This document shows, one piece after another, positions 23,481 to 37,083 of a stretch of 64,000 nt of DNA. Position numbers and translations under genes: made by a program. Below the pieces are notes generated by a model. That model ran no database searches. It was given only the letters and a program-made list of their open reading frames with translations, and had not been told where the DNA came from. The stretch lies in contig NC_083658.1 of NCBI RefSeq assembly GCF_963576545.1, positions 11,524,428 through 11,588,427 on the forward strand. The letters are read 5' to 3'. The first letter of the stretch is position 1, and the number at the start of each line of letters is the position of its first letter. The stretch comes from Limanda limanda. Taxonomy: Eukaryota; Chordata; Actinopteri; Pleuronectiformes; Pleuronectidae.

Positions 23481-25660
23481 ATGTATGTTCACTACAACAT
23501 GGTTTCCCCACTAACATACATGCCTCAGTTAAATCAGAAGTCTAATAAATAGATAAGTCATAATCTGATAAATAGATTAAGATATGATTCACGTATCATC
23601 TCTTACATTTGGACATCCTGCTTACTCTCAGCGTCCAGAATGAGTCTGACCTCCTCAGTGGGTTTTTTGTGTTTTCACTGACTACATGAAATGAACCAAA
23701 TCACATCTGAGTTGTAAAACAAAGGCCTGTAGGCTTCCCGGCGGGTCAGCTGGCAACTCTACGTGACGTTTTTGAGTTTTAAATCTGGCCAACAACTGCA
23801 ACATTCACATGAGCCTTCAGCCTGTGGTCAGCCGGAGCGGGAAAGTAGGACAAACTATTGCGGGTTCCGCGAGCAGCACTTTATAGTACGACATGGCAAA
23901 AAAGGCTTAGTTAACTTGTTTTCTCCCAGAAAACACAACTAACAAGCTATTGCAATCCCAAAATAGCTGTACCTCACAAGTAAAACAGATAATGACTTGA
24001 TAATTACGGTTTAGACAACGACAACAACAGAAATCTGGTTCTTGCAACACTCATTATCCAAGAAGAATGACTGAAGTTTTCTCGGTTTTATTCCACTTAC
24101 TTAAATGATGGAGCTAAAGAAGGCAGGACACATTTTCATACAAGGTCAGCCTTCGTTCATTAATCAAGGTTTTAGAAGATTCAACACAGACGTGCTTTTC
24201 ATCAAGAGTTGTAAGGCCTAATTAAAAATAAACTAACAAATCAGCAGTGGTGAAAAAGGAAGAATGCATTTTTCTTCACACTTTGATTTCAGTTCATGCT
24301 GCTGTGTATCGTAGTGAGTCAGTGGAACTTTCCAAAAACATCAACACTAAAACACTCGACTTTATTCTGATTGGTCCGTGTCTCGTCCACTAACATAGAG
24401 GAGGCTATTGATATTTAATGATTGAAATGCACATTAATGAATTAATTTCAATTCAATCTGCTGTGCAGTGTCTTTTCACACTGTGGCACTGATAGTTCTT
24501 AATTAAGTGTTGCGTGTCTATAAAGCTCAAACCAAGAACTGGATCATGCAATTCCCATGATGCAACTAGACACCATCTGCCATTACATCTCCCTTCCCTC
24601 CATGTCCACTTGTTTCACAACATATCTCCTGGTGTCTTAGTCCGGCTCGCTACGTTGTTATCAGCCTTAATGATTTAGGTTTTATACAAATATTTAAAGT
24701 TGTATTGACGTTCCTTGGGTGTTCCTAACCGGCCACAGGAGACCAACCATTAAACCCTGGAAAATACCAAACCATGACAATTTTACTGCTTCTATTGTGG
24801 TTTGATGACTTACATAACCTTTTGGCATAGGTTGTATCGAGTCTATGTAATAATTTTTGATCCTCTGTATGGATCTGTATGTATATATGTATCTGTTTAC
24901 AGGGTTTTCCCCTTTCTTCACAATTCCAGGTTCCCTTCCCATTGATCAATGGGCTGTGTCTCCACTAAATAAACTATTAGATGGAAACTGCACACAAAAA
25001 CATCTGGCATCGTCGCAGACCTTGGTGTGCACGATTAATAATGAAAGGAAAAGCGCTGTTAGTGCAGCGATTACGATACCATTTGGAGCAATTACAATAT
25101 TCTTTATAACTCTTATCGCACCTATTGGAAGCGGACTGCGGGTGTGCACTTGGGCTCCAGCCTGGAGATATACTGCAGTGTAGTAAATGAAGTGAACCTG
25201 CCGCGGCTGCACTGTACAGGTGAGGCAGCAGAGGTTCAGCTTTAGTGAGCGTCCTGGAGCTGCCACGGCCCTAATTCAACATGATGGGTGTTCGCTGTGA
25301 CCATCTGTGACGGGGTAGGTGCACCTCGGGAAACTTCCAAGTCAGCGGAAAAAGAGGGCGCAGGTACCTGGAACGGTCTCACGCCGTGTGGTTGAAATGT
25401 GTGTTTCATGCATTTCTTGGGGGGCTTTATTCCATATCATCGTTATCTAAATGAGGAGAATAAGATGTCGGCCGAGATCCAGTGGAACGTTGGAGGGGGA
25501 CTGACATGACCTGCATGGCGCCCTTCCTTTGTGTTTAGGTGAAGCCATAACAGAGACCAGGGATTAAATCCGGTTTACTGCTTTGGTGACTGTCATGTTG
25601 TTTACAGGCAAGGCTCTACCCGCACTCCTCGCCTAATCCCTTCTCCTCCTCGCCGCTCTT
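23481..25660. other. Gene-poor stretch
   Basis: No gene, RNA or transposon ends recognised. Confidence 0.4.
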
Positions 25661-25661
25661 G

Positions 25662-25680
25662 TAAAAAAAAAAAAAAAAAA
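25662..25680. repeat. Poly(A) tract
   Basis: Nineteen consecutive A residues. It could be the tail of a decayed retroelement, but nothing upstream supports that. Confidence 0.6.
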
Positions 25681-26850
25681 CAGCATTATCGGCCTCTCAC
25701 AATAAAAGTGGCCCCCACTTTCACTTTGATATATAAAACAGGCAGGATTCACACACACACTCACACACTCCCAGGCTTCTGCGCCTTGTAACCCATTGGA
25801 TTCCGGTGCACTCCAGTCGTGGCATCTGGGCTGTAATAAGTCACCGATGATGTTTATGGCTTGTAAAAACTTGTCTCTGGGCTGAAAAACACTCAGCGTC
25901 TGTGTATAAAGTTTATTATGGAGCCATTTGCAGGGGAAATTTAGAAGGGTGCTCCTCGACACGAGTTCATTTACAGTTTGACGGAGACGCTGCTACCCAG
26001 AATCCTTCAGGGGGGGAGACAAGAAAAAAACAACAACTATATGTTGCATGCGTACGTTCTATTCATCAGCATCTTCCACACTCTCACTCTAAGGCCAAAC
26101 AACACAGCTACACAGGCTCCACTGCAACACTCTGTCAAGATTCAGCAACGTTTTGCTGCAGGAGCCGCTGGGACAGTTTTTTGGAGTGTGAGCGGGATGA
26201 CAACGAGCGCTTTCCCTCACCCCGCTTACCCTCCACACATGCACAGATAACACCCAAACACCACAGGGATGAGTTTGAGCCGAGATAATGCAAAGAAAAA
26301 GAATTGCTTGCATAGGCACTTGTGCTGAATTTAATTGCCTTAGAGTGTTTTTTACACAAATTTAAAATCAACTCCCTCGTGACTTTTTATTATTTCATTT
26401 GCAGCAATCTCCTGGAGAAGGACTGTGGATTTAAAAAAAAGGACTTCAACGAGGGCCAATTAACACGAGTGACACTTTCTTCCTTACTTTATTTAATCAC
26501 ACCAACCAGACCTTCTCCTCTCCTCTCCCTCCATCTTGTGGCGGCGTCCCGCCATCGCTCCCTACCTCCCCTGAAACACAGTGCAGCTGCAACCCAGAAA
26601 AAAAAGTTGGGCTATTTCATGCATCATTAACACGCATCAACTGCTGACAATAATGAGGATAATTGGATTTTAAATGAACACAGTTCATAATTTGTTTCGC
26701 AGACTGATGAGAATTATTGATGGGCGAGTCCTCTCACCAGCGTTGATTTACTCCGGGTGTCTCGTCACTTTCTCTGTCGTCTCTGACCCCCAAAGATACT
26801 CACGCCTTGGTTTGGTGTCCAGTAAAAGCAGATGTGGACCATTATTTTCC
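25681..26850. other. No feature recognised
   Basis: Gene-poor DNA; AT-rich homeodomain-like TAAT motifs cluster near 26640-26730. Confidence 0.35.
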
Positions 26851-26854
26851 TTGA

Positions 26855-26985
26855 TGCCTGGGTGGTGCAAGGTGTTTACCTTGTTGGATGGCACTGTAGC
26901 CTTGAAGCAAAATGGTATCACGTTTGAATCCCAATTCGGCCTGGTGGTCTTTCTTCCTCCCACAGTCCAAACACAGATGGGGGTC
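26855..26985 (+). repeat. Dispersed repeat with a tRNA-like B box
   Basis: GTTTGAATCCC near 26924 resembles a pol III B box. It is followed by CTTCCTCCCACAGTCCAA, a signature of a widespread fish repeat. The copy is degenerate and its ends are not defined. Confidence 0.4.
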
Positions 26986-27967
26986 TTTCTCCATCTTGTG
27001 TTGCCTTTGTGTCGCCACGCCCTGACACCTGACTCCATGTGTCCATAATGCAGTCGTGAGGCCTGAATATCTTCAAGTTATTTAACTAGTTTCCTTGTTT
27101 TACAGCTGTCCCATCAAAACAAAAAGATTCAATAAAATGCTTAAACAAAGGATGATTACATTTGGTTGTCTGTGTTGTTATTTTATTTCTTTAACAGTAC
27201 AGGTGCAGGTTACTGCTGGATACAACGATAAATGGAATATTCTCAAGTAACATGTTAACATTTTTCCAGATCAAAATCTAACTAACCAACTTAAACAAAA
27301 AAAAGCCCAACATGAACAGGAACAACCAGAAACGGAGGTATTGGTCATAAATCAAGTCTCAGGGATTTATCCCTGAGCCTGCAGACCAGCTGTAATACAA
27401 CATAATGACCAACAGGTGGGGGAAAGCAACCTGAAACTATAGACCTGACGGAATTTGATCAAATAAGAAGGGACTGGGGAATGAGTGAGAAACAGGAGTT
27501 AAGAGAAGAAGGACTGAGCATTTGAGGATTAAGGAAAAAGGAGAAAGTGAGGAGCAATAAGGGAAGGACGATGTGCAAACGTGTGAAGAAAGCGACGGAC
27601 AGGAGATGAAAATGTGCTGAGCAGAGAGAAGTGCAGAAAGAGCAGAGGTGTCAGGAGCTGTAAAATAAGAGACTGTTTTTATTTAGAGCTCCTGTGTGTG
27701 ATCATATTTCTTTCTTGTCTTTTCTTTCTTTCAGCCAAGGACATTTCAAGTGAAGAATATGTGGTATTTGTTAGTTTTTTTTGCGTTTAAAGTTGTAAGA
27801 TGTGAAAATTAATAATCAAAAAAAAAGTAATTATTAATATTTCCGAGTGTTGAAGTCAGCAGCAGAACAATTAGATTGAAAATAGCAGCAATCTGTGACT
27901 ATCAAGGCAAAAGGGGAAAAACATTTAGTTAAGAAAATGCAACGGTGTAGTTGTTGCATGTTAGTCC
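26986..27967. other. No feature recognised
   Basis: AT-rich gene-poor DNA. Confidence 0.4.
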
Positions 27968-27975
27968 CACTAGAG

Positions 27976-28983
27976 CAGTGATTCTCAAACTGTGGGGCGC
28001 GCCCCACTTGTGGGGCGCGGAGGTATTACAGGTGGGGCGCGCAAGCGCGACCGCGAATGTGACGGCGGGTTCGACCAATACACGGAAGGGCCCCGAAGCG
28101 CCGCGCAGCTCAGTTCTCTGGCGCACAGCCGCCTGGCTGTTCACTAACGTTTTCCCGCGCCGGTTGACTTGACGGCGAAACCGTCGTTGCAGGGCGCGAG
28201 GCGCAGCCGATGACAACAGCAGCACAATTGAGTGTGGCTGAGAGGAGGCGCCCGGCTGTTGTTGGCACTACCTGGCGCGGCGCTTCCGCTTCCGGTTCGA
28301 ACCTGCCGTGATGCGGAACTAATGTAGCGGAACTAATTTAGCGGAACTAATGTTTACGTCGGAATCTTAACAGCGTAACAGTAAACAAATCTTTCACCGT
28401 AGCTATAGTGTTTGGTCAGCAACGTGGATGAAATGGACAGATTTTTGACAGGGACGAAAAGGAAAACCAGCGATGACACTGAGACAAACAAGTGTTCAAA
28501 ATCCAAATTGAGAAGGAAGTATGACGAAGCCTATCTTGCTCTTGGATTCACAGTGAGTGCAGTAGGAGATGAGAAGAGACCACTGTGTGTATAAAAAAAA
28601 ACTCTGGCGGCTGACAGTTTGAGGCCCAACAAATTAAAAAGACACCTAGAAACGTTACATCCAAGTCATGTCAATAAGCCAGTCGAGTTTTTTCAGAGAA
28701 AACTTGAGGAATATCGTCAGCAGGAACTATTTTTTGTAAAAGGCACACAGACTGATGTAGCAAAGTAGTGACAAATGTCACAAAAAGTTGTTTTGATTGC
28801 TTATCAGAAATTACTGAAAGTGATGTGAAGTTAATGTTCATGTGTATTTTATTTATAATACAGTTAAGTTAAGTTAAACTTGGCCTATTTTGTCATAATT
28901 TTTTGGGGCAGGGGAGCGGGTGGGGCATGAAAAATATTCTCGCTCATAAATGGGGCATGACGGAAAAAGTTTGAGAACCACTG
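27976..28983 (+). mobile_element. hAT element with BED-finger remnant
   Basis: The termini CAGTGATTCTCAAACT and AGTTTGAGAACCACTG are inverted with one mismatch. The element is flanked on both sides by CACTAGAG (27968-27975 and 28984-28991), a perfect 8-bp target-site duplication. GGGGCGCG-rich and TGGGGCATGA repeats lie just inside the ends. The 1008-bp copy keeps only the start of a transposase-like gene, so it is non-autonomous. The perfect duplication suggests a fairly recent insertion. Confidence 0.93.
28424..28768 (+). pseudogene. hAT transposase N-terminus / BED zinc finger remnant
   Basis: The frame starts MDRFLTGTKRK, a start seen in ZBED-type and hAT transposase proteins. It runs through a basic stretch (LRRKYDEAYLALGF) to RPLCV, where a stop appears at about 28592. 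In another frame the sequence resumes with KTLAADSLRPNKLKRHLETL and a following HPSH, the second half of a BED-type DNA-binding finger, then VEFFQRKLEEYRQQ. The second cysteine of the zinc-binding pair is lost at the break. There is no catalytic domain. Confidence 0.75.
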
Positions 28984-29339
28984 CACTAGAGGGAAACAAA
29001 GAACACGAAATGTCGGCAGATGAGTCCTTTTCTAGTTTTTCTGTAGCTGGGACAACTAAAACTTGAATTGAGTCAGAGATGATTGCTTATGTTAATGTTA
29101 GCATCCAACTTAGATAAGTGTTATTATTATGATGCTCCAAGCAAGACACCTCTGACCTTACGGACAGAAAATGTGGCTGAATTAGGATAGAATGGTTATT
29201 AAATGGCACAATTAATCAAATGTTAAATATATTTCACATTAAGCAAAATCCCTTTGCTAAGGGGGCAAGACGGCCTTTAGGATTCCTCACTGCAAAACAG
29301 GATCTGGGTTGTGGTCTTTAAACTTGGTATAAAAAAACG

Positions 29340-29530
29340 ATTTGACTCAAAAAACAACTGTGGTGCTTAAAGGTCAGAGATCAAGGTCATGGCAGCCTCA
29401 CAAACATGTTTTTGGCCTCTTGAACACGATCTCAAGTCTGTCATTAAATCTTTGACCAATTGTCCTTTGGATTCAAAGGGAAACTGATTAGTTGTCAGAG
29501 GTCAAAGGTCTCGGTGACCTCATGTATCAA
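29340..29530. repeat. Second copy of the AGGTCA half-site repeat
   Basis: Two degenerate units with GGTCAGAGATCAAGGTCA and GTCAAAGGTC-GGTGACCTCA motifs and a GGCCTCTTGAACACGA tail, matching the array at 22940-23480. Confidence 0.55.
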
Positions 29531-29945
29531 TTCCACTACTGTCCTCTCTCCGATCCTCCTCCTGGTTCTGCCTCCACTTAGTTTATCCCCTCTGGGTTTT
29601 TTTTTAAACACATGTGACGTTGCTTCATTCACCAGCTGAGAGCGGCAGAGATCCATATCTCTTTAATGTCACATATTTCTAGTAATGTGTCAAATCCAAC
29701 AGGACTCGTGAGATTAGGCTATTTATCTTGGATTTTTTACGTATCAAAGAAATCAAGATTCTTTGATATTGCTTGTGTTTTTGTGCCTCAGCCGCCCCGC
29801 TCTGTTTTCCCTTTTCATTTTGCGGATTGCAGGGAAATAGTTTATCACTTCAATCTGGCCGTCGTGTTCACCTGACGACTCAGATCTGCTTTATTAAGTG
29901 CTTCTCCCAGATTCGGCACCCGCGCGCATTCTGATGAGCAGCTGC

Positions 29946-30190
29946 GCCATACATTACATTACATTACATTTTATTTAGCTGAGGCTTTTATCCAAAAGTG
30001 ACTTACAATAGGTGCATTCAACCCCGAGGGTACAAACCAAGAACAACAAGAATCAAGAAAGTACAATTTCTTCAAAAATAAAGCAAAACTACAAAGTGCT
30101 ATAAGTAAGTGCCATTTAAGTGCAACTAAATTGTTAGTTTCAAAAATTGTAAGTATATATATATGTTTTTTTTCGGAAGAGGTGATGTTT
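29946..30190. repeat. Dispersed fish repeat preceded by (ACATT)n
   Basis: Four ACATT units lead into GCTTTTATCCAAAAGTGACT and a GTGCATTCAACC stretch, the same family as at 21611 and 56985. Confidence 0.6.
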
Positions 30191-32658
<2,468 letters not shown>

Positions 32659-32964
32659 TGGCTGCTTTAAGAGAGAGAGACAGACCCAGAGAGAGAGAGA
32701 CTGTCTGGTTTTTGGTTTTTAACTCACAACCAGTAGATCAGATCAGATTAGAGTCAGCAGCTCAACCAGCTCATCCAATCACATTGACTTCAAACATCAT
32801 TGACAGTTGTATATTTAAAGAGTTCAACAGTTCCCCTCTGAAAGACAAAGACAAATTAACACTAAAGTTCTGATCTCACTGGGACTTGACCTCTCCACCT
32901 CTAGGTCATCTGCTTTAACCGCTACACCCCCTATAGTGCTGATCACACACCTTTGAAATGTTAC

Positions 32965-33070
32965 TATAAAGATCTCACTGTCTCCCCTCCTCCATTGGCC
33001 CCTCCCTCAGCATGTGTATCTCACTGATGACAGCAGGTGTGACAGAGAGCGAGTGACAGATTGCACCTTA
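32965..33070. repeat. Direct repeat, left unit
   Basis: About 100 bp containing CCCTCCCTCAGC and GATGACAGCAGGTGTGACAG, repeated with about 90% identity by eye at about 33550-33655. Confidence 0.8.
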
Positions 33071-33269
33071 GGAGAACGTCCTGAACAAAATGCTCCTATT
33101 AAAAAATCTATAACTCCTATCCATGAAATGAAAACACTGTGAGAATCACAAGGTTTGGACGAACAAGAACATGTCTATATTATTGCTTGGAGTCAAGAAA
33201 TGAGGCCGTGCAAGCAGTTTAGAAACGTGGTTCTCATTCCAATATCAGTGTGTATGCAGGGATAGAGAT

Positions 33270-33530
33270 AGCCTTAACTTGATCAGGTCAGGGCTCTGAC
33301 CATGCATCACCGGTTCCTCACTCCCCACCATTGAAGCTGTCCAGACTAGAGCAAGAGATGTCTGCGGAGGGTGCGCAGCATCGTCAAGGACAGCTCACAA
33401 CCCAGCCACAGACTGTTTGCCCTCCTCCCATCTGGGAGGCGCTACCGGGTCCTCCGTTCCCGGGCCAGCAGGTTCAGGTCACCCTGCTGAACTCTGCACC
33501 ACAGTGATGGCAGCCCCCCCCCACTAGAGT
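33270..33530 (+). mobile_element. Rex1-like LINE RT C-terminal remnant
   Basis: One frame reads CLRRVRSIVKDSSQPSHRLF followed by ALLPSGRRYRVLRSRASRFR, the C-terminal signature of the family also seen at 61102-62314. Only this piece remains, between the two direct-repeat units. Confidence 0.7.
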
Positions 33531-33549
33531 GTCAATAGTAGTTATATTA

Positions 33550-33655
33550 AAGAATCCACTATCTCCCTTTCCCCCATTGACCCCTCCCTCAGCGTGTGTA
33601 TCCCACTAATGACAGCAGGTGTGACAGAGAGCGTGTGACAGATTGCACCTGATTT
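33550..33655. repeat. Direct repeat, right unit
   Basis: Partner of 32965-33070, with the same CCCTCCCTCAGC and GACAGCAGGTGTGACAGAGA blocks. Confidence 0.8.
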
Positions 33656-33694
33656 ATTCACATTTGTAAATAAGGTTGGTGGGTGGAATCATTC

Positions 33695-33770
33695 GCTTAC
33701 GGCCATACCACCCTGAACACACCACGGAGAGGACTTGATCAAAGAGCGGCCGCAGCACGGAAGCAAAGCA
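33695..33770 (+). pseudogene. 5S rRNA-like fragment
   Basis: Positions 33695-33720 begin GCTTACGGCCATACCACC and continue CTGAACAC, matching the first 26 nt of vertebrate 5S rRNA as I know it. After an unrelated stretch, CGGAAGCAAAGCA near 33758 resembles the CGGAAGCTAAGCA segment of 5S but about 17 nt too far downstream. The rest of 5S is missing, so this is not a functional gene. It may be part of a 5S-derived SINE or mark a 5S-targeting LINE, since a Tx1-like ORF1 follows. Confidence 0.65.
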
Positions 33771-34051
33771 CCACGTGTGACTTGCTAAAGACTTTTCTTT
33801 CCAGCTTTTTCTCTTCGTATGTATACACCCAACCGGACATTAGAGTTGTGATTGTCTTGTCTATATTGCGTGTGTCCCCATGGCAGTGACGCACTGTACG
33901 GGGGCTCCACGCCTGTGCTGGGTTGTACCCGTGAAATGGCGGAAGGGGTAGCGGCGTTGTCCTCAACTGAGGGGATAGCGAAAAGAATAGCGACACAATA
34001 CAGAGCAAAAACAGCATAAATACAGAGAGGGATTAGAGGAAGCTAACTGTG

Positions 34052-34668
34052 ATGGTAGAAATGGAAGGAGAGTGCATGATGACGGCCATGGAATTAATGA
34101 GATGTGTGCATGAGTTGTGTGGAGGGCTGCTGGCATGCAGATATATAGCGGAGTGGAGGGGTTTAAGATTGGAGAGACAAGGGTGCACGCCAGAGAATTC
34201 GTAAATGATGAGCTGGTGGTATAATATTTTAACCTGCCTTTCTACATAAATGACAGGGAGATACTAGAAAAACTGCAATTCTGGGGTGTATCTTCTGCAT
34301 CCCCTATTAAAAGAAGGATGTGGCCAGGAACAAATGTGGCAGATGGAACAAAGTTCCTAAAAGTCAAATTCAACAGCCAGATTCAATCATTGCCGTATTC
34401 GGCGAAATTCAACACAGCGCTAGGAGAGTAAGTAATACTCTCATCCATGACAACCAAGCCAAAGTTTGCAGTATGTGCATACAGCCGGGGCATCTAATGA
34501 GAGAGTGCCCTGAAGTCCAGTGCCACAGATGCAGAGTTCAGCAACACTTTGCAAGAGAGTGCAGCAAGGAAAACAAAAGATGCGAATTATGTCAGAACTG
34601 GAAAGAAGAATGCAGGTGTAACAAAAGCGAGACAGAAGAGGGAAAAGGTGAGGAGAAAAGACTGTTTA
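34052..34668 (+). pseudogene. Tx1-like LINE ORF1 with CCHC zinc knuckles, decayed
   Basis: Across changing frames one reads MELMRCVHELCGG, EFVNDELVV, then FYINDREILEKL, SPIKRRMWPGT, QSLPYSAKFNT and finally VCSMCIQPGHLMREC and CHRCRVQQHFAREC. The last two are CX2CX4HX4C zinc knuckles, followed by a Cys-rich CELCQNWKEECRC. ORF1 proteins of this type bind retrotransposon RNA. A stop after DELVV and at least two frameshifts make it a pseudogene. The longest open part is 34320-34742. Confidence 0.7.
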
Positions 34669-34718
34669 AGTGCATTTATATTATTGTTTTCTTCCTCCCC
34701 TCACTGTTTTCAATAATC

Positions 34719-34920
34719 AGGTCCAGTCACTGCCGTACTTAGCCAGATTCAATACTACACTGGTTGCGGAATACAAGGGCACTACGCAAGGGAGTGCAGC
34801 AGGAACAATACTGTATGCAGCCTGTGTTTAATACATTGGAGGACTCTGTGAGCAACAAAAGTGAAACAGAGGAGGTTCAAGATGAGGCTGGGGACAGTGA
34901 GGGTGGAGAACTAAGGCAAT
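34719..34920 (+). pseudogene. Second, rearranged piece of the Tx1-like ORF1
   Basis: QSLPYLARFNT recurs near 34722, followed by GIQGHYARECS, so the middle including the first knuckle is deleted. The copy ends at the copia insertion. It appears to be a tandem partial duplicate of the preceding ORF1 fragment. Confidence 0.55.
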
Positions 34921-35009
34921 TGTTAAACTATTATTATAGAGAACGCTCTTCTCATTGTTTTTTACGGACTCTTGTTACAGAGCAGTGTGTGACAGACATC
35001 AAACTTAAC

Positions 35010-35741
35010 AGGACGCCATTGCATCAAGGAAAGCAAGGCAGTGGACGAATGCCATGAGAGAGGAGATGCATCCCTGGAGGAGAATGAGACTTTCAGCCTC
35101 ACTCAGTTGCCACCAGGCAAACAGACAGTGGGGGGCAGATGGGTTTATGCACTTAAGACAGAAATTGATGGATCTGACAAATATAAAGCGAGATTCGTAG
35201 CAAAAGGCTACAGTCAGAAACCAGGCACTGACTACAAGGAGACCTTCTCACCCACAGCTGATATGTCAAGTGTGAGAGTGGTCATGCAAAAGGCTGTACA
35301 AGATAACCTAGTCCTACACCAGATGGATGTTAAAACACCCTACTTGCATTCCACAATCGACCGTGAAATTTAAAAAGTTCAATACTTACGAAAATCTATC
35401 TATGGTCTGAAACAATCAGGGATGAATTGGAATACTATTTTGCATGCATGTTTAATTGAGAATGATTTTGTACAGAACCCAGCTGATACCTGTGTGTGTA
35501 TACAAAAGAAAAGCACAACGAGAAAGTAATCTTAATCATATGGGTTGACGATCTGGTCATAGCAGCTATTAATGAGAATGTTCTGAAAAATGTAAAGGGA
35601 ATACTCACTGAAAGGTTCAAAATTAAAGACTTGGGAAAGCTGAGACATTTCTTGGGCATAGATTTCGAACAAGCAGATGGTGCAGTCAAAATGTCACAGG
35701 GGAGATATGTGAGCAAAAGTCTAGCTCGATTTGGGATGAGG
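35010..35741 (+). pseudogene. Copia pol fragment, reverse transcriptase
   Basis: The frames give ARQWTNAMREEM, then after a frameshift TFSLTQLPPGKQTVGGRWVY and FVAKGYSQKPGTDYKETFSP, the start of a copia RT. Further on come KSIYGLKQSG and ILIIWVDDLVIAA with the VDD catalytic motif, followed by LGKLRHFLGIDFEQ. A stop follows STIDREI near 35370, a segment of the palm is deleted there, and another frameshift lies near 35525. The fragment ends abruptly at the junction with DIRS sequence at 35742. Confidence 0.82.
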
Positions 35742-35755
35742 TGAGGCTTACGCTG

Positions 35756-36760
35756 ACGGCGAAGGGTTCGCATCGCAGTGCGTTTTTGGGTTGGACGAAG
35801 CCATTGATTTTTTCGATGATCGTGGACCGTAGTCAGCCGACTCCGCTCCCGGAGCTAAGAGCAATATCCTCCTGTAGGTTCCCCCCTCGAGACCGAGGGC
35901 TCAGACCCCACGGATTCTCCTCCAACCACCGCTGAGCTGACGGGGCTTGGTGCCCTCGTGCAGCTGATGCCAGGAGTGATCCAGAAGGCGGCGGCTTCAA
36001 AGCAGCTGACGCGTGCTGGCCCTGTATCCCGGCGACCAACGCTTACCTGGCCCGTTCAACGGAGGAGCCTGGGAAACTGAAGTCACCAGTCCTCTCCTTT
36101 GTCCCCATCACAGGGGTGATGGGGATTTCCCACAAAGGTTTTCCACCTGTACCTCCACTGGAGCCAAGCCTGGCTTCCGTGTTCGGTGTGTCGATTAACC
36201 CGCTCGGGGGACGGCGTCCTGCACCGCCCTCCACTTCGAGCCAAACACTGACACGGCTGGCTGACCGTTCTCACCAGTGTGCCTTCCAGACGATAGCCGC
36301 CGTTAACAACATAGCGCTGCTATCTTACTGGGTGAAGTCTATGACTCTTGAACCTGACTTGGCTGATAAAGCAGAGGACCTGAGTCAAGCCACGAGCATG
36401 CTCCTGACACTGAGTGCCTCCGTCGCGGTGGCAGCGTCCCGCATCACCGCCTGGCAGACCCTCACCCACCGTTGTATTTGGCTGGATCGGTCTAACTTGT
36501 CAGAGAGGTTGCGAAAGGAGCTCATGGAGGCTACCATCAGCCTCTTCGGGCCCCAGCTGCAGACGGCGCTCGAAGAAATGCAGAAGGGGGCAGATGAGGA
36601 CGACAAGTTTATGAAACACTTGTACGGGCCACAGGTTCACCGGCAAGACCACCGTGCTCCTCCACAGCGGCAAACGAGACGTCCCGCGACATCTGCCACT
36701 CCAGCTGCCGCGGCAGCGTCTCGCCCTCCCGCTCCAGCTGTCCAACCCCCATCTCTTCCG
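35756..36760 (+). pseudogene. DIRS gag-like ORF, left copy
   Basis: The best frame is 36116-36750 and contains GFPPVPPLEPSLASVFGVSI, TLTRLADRSHQCAFQT, ATSMLLTLSASVAVAASRI and LFGPQLQTALEEM, then a Pro/Ala/Ser-rich tail. Upstream parts are frameshifted (FPPRDRGLRPHGFSSNHR ends at a stop). The block from LADRSH to about PQRQTRR is present here but absent from the other copy. At about 36765 gag jumps straight into RNase H sequence. Confidence 0.7.
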
Positions 36761-36780
36761 ACGCGCTGGAGCTCCTCACG

Positions 36781-37083
36781 GTGTGGAAAGTACTCCAGCA
36801 TTTTGCGTCACTGCTGCGGGATCAACACATTCTGATCCGCACAGACAACAAGGCGACGGCAGCCTACATAAATCGCCAAGGAGGAGTGCGCTCCGCGCAG
36901 CTGCTGAACATAGCGAGGCGGCTGCTGCTGTGGACGCACACACACTTTCTGTCAGTCAAAGCAGTGTATATTCCCGGTGTTTTGAACACGGGAGACGCTC
37001 TCTCTCAGGCAGGAGGAGCGATCAGGAATTACCCGATGATAGGTCAGCGTCTGTGGGCCTGGCAGCTCAACGGGAACATTTAG
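36781..37083 (+). pseudogene. DIRS RNase H fragment, left copy
   Basis: VLQHFASLLRDQHILIRTDN, then KATAAYINRQGG and KAVYIPGVLNTG, correspond to the RNase H domain of the DIRS pol frame. The methyltransferase-like region that follows in the other copy is deleted; the frame rejoins at DALSQAGGAIRNYPMI and ends LNGNI. Confidence 0.75.

Noticed and set aside
24694..25266. Short frames on both strands around 25 kb
   Set aside because: No domain, no consistent frame use and no transposon ends.
26855..26985. tRNA gene suggested by a B-box-like GTTTGAATCC
   Set aside because: No paired acceptor or anticodon arms; better explained as a dispersed repeat.
33695..33770. Functional 5S rRNA gene
   Set aside because: Only the first 26 nt and one displaced block match; internal control regions and the 3' half are absent.
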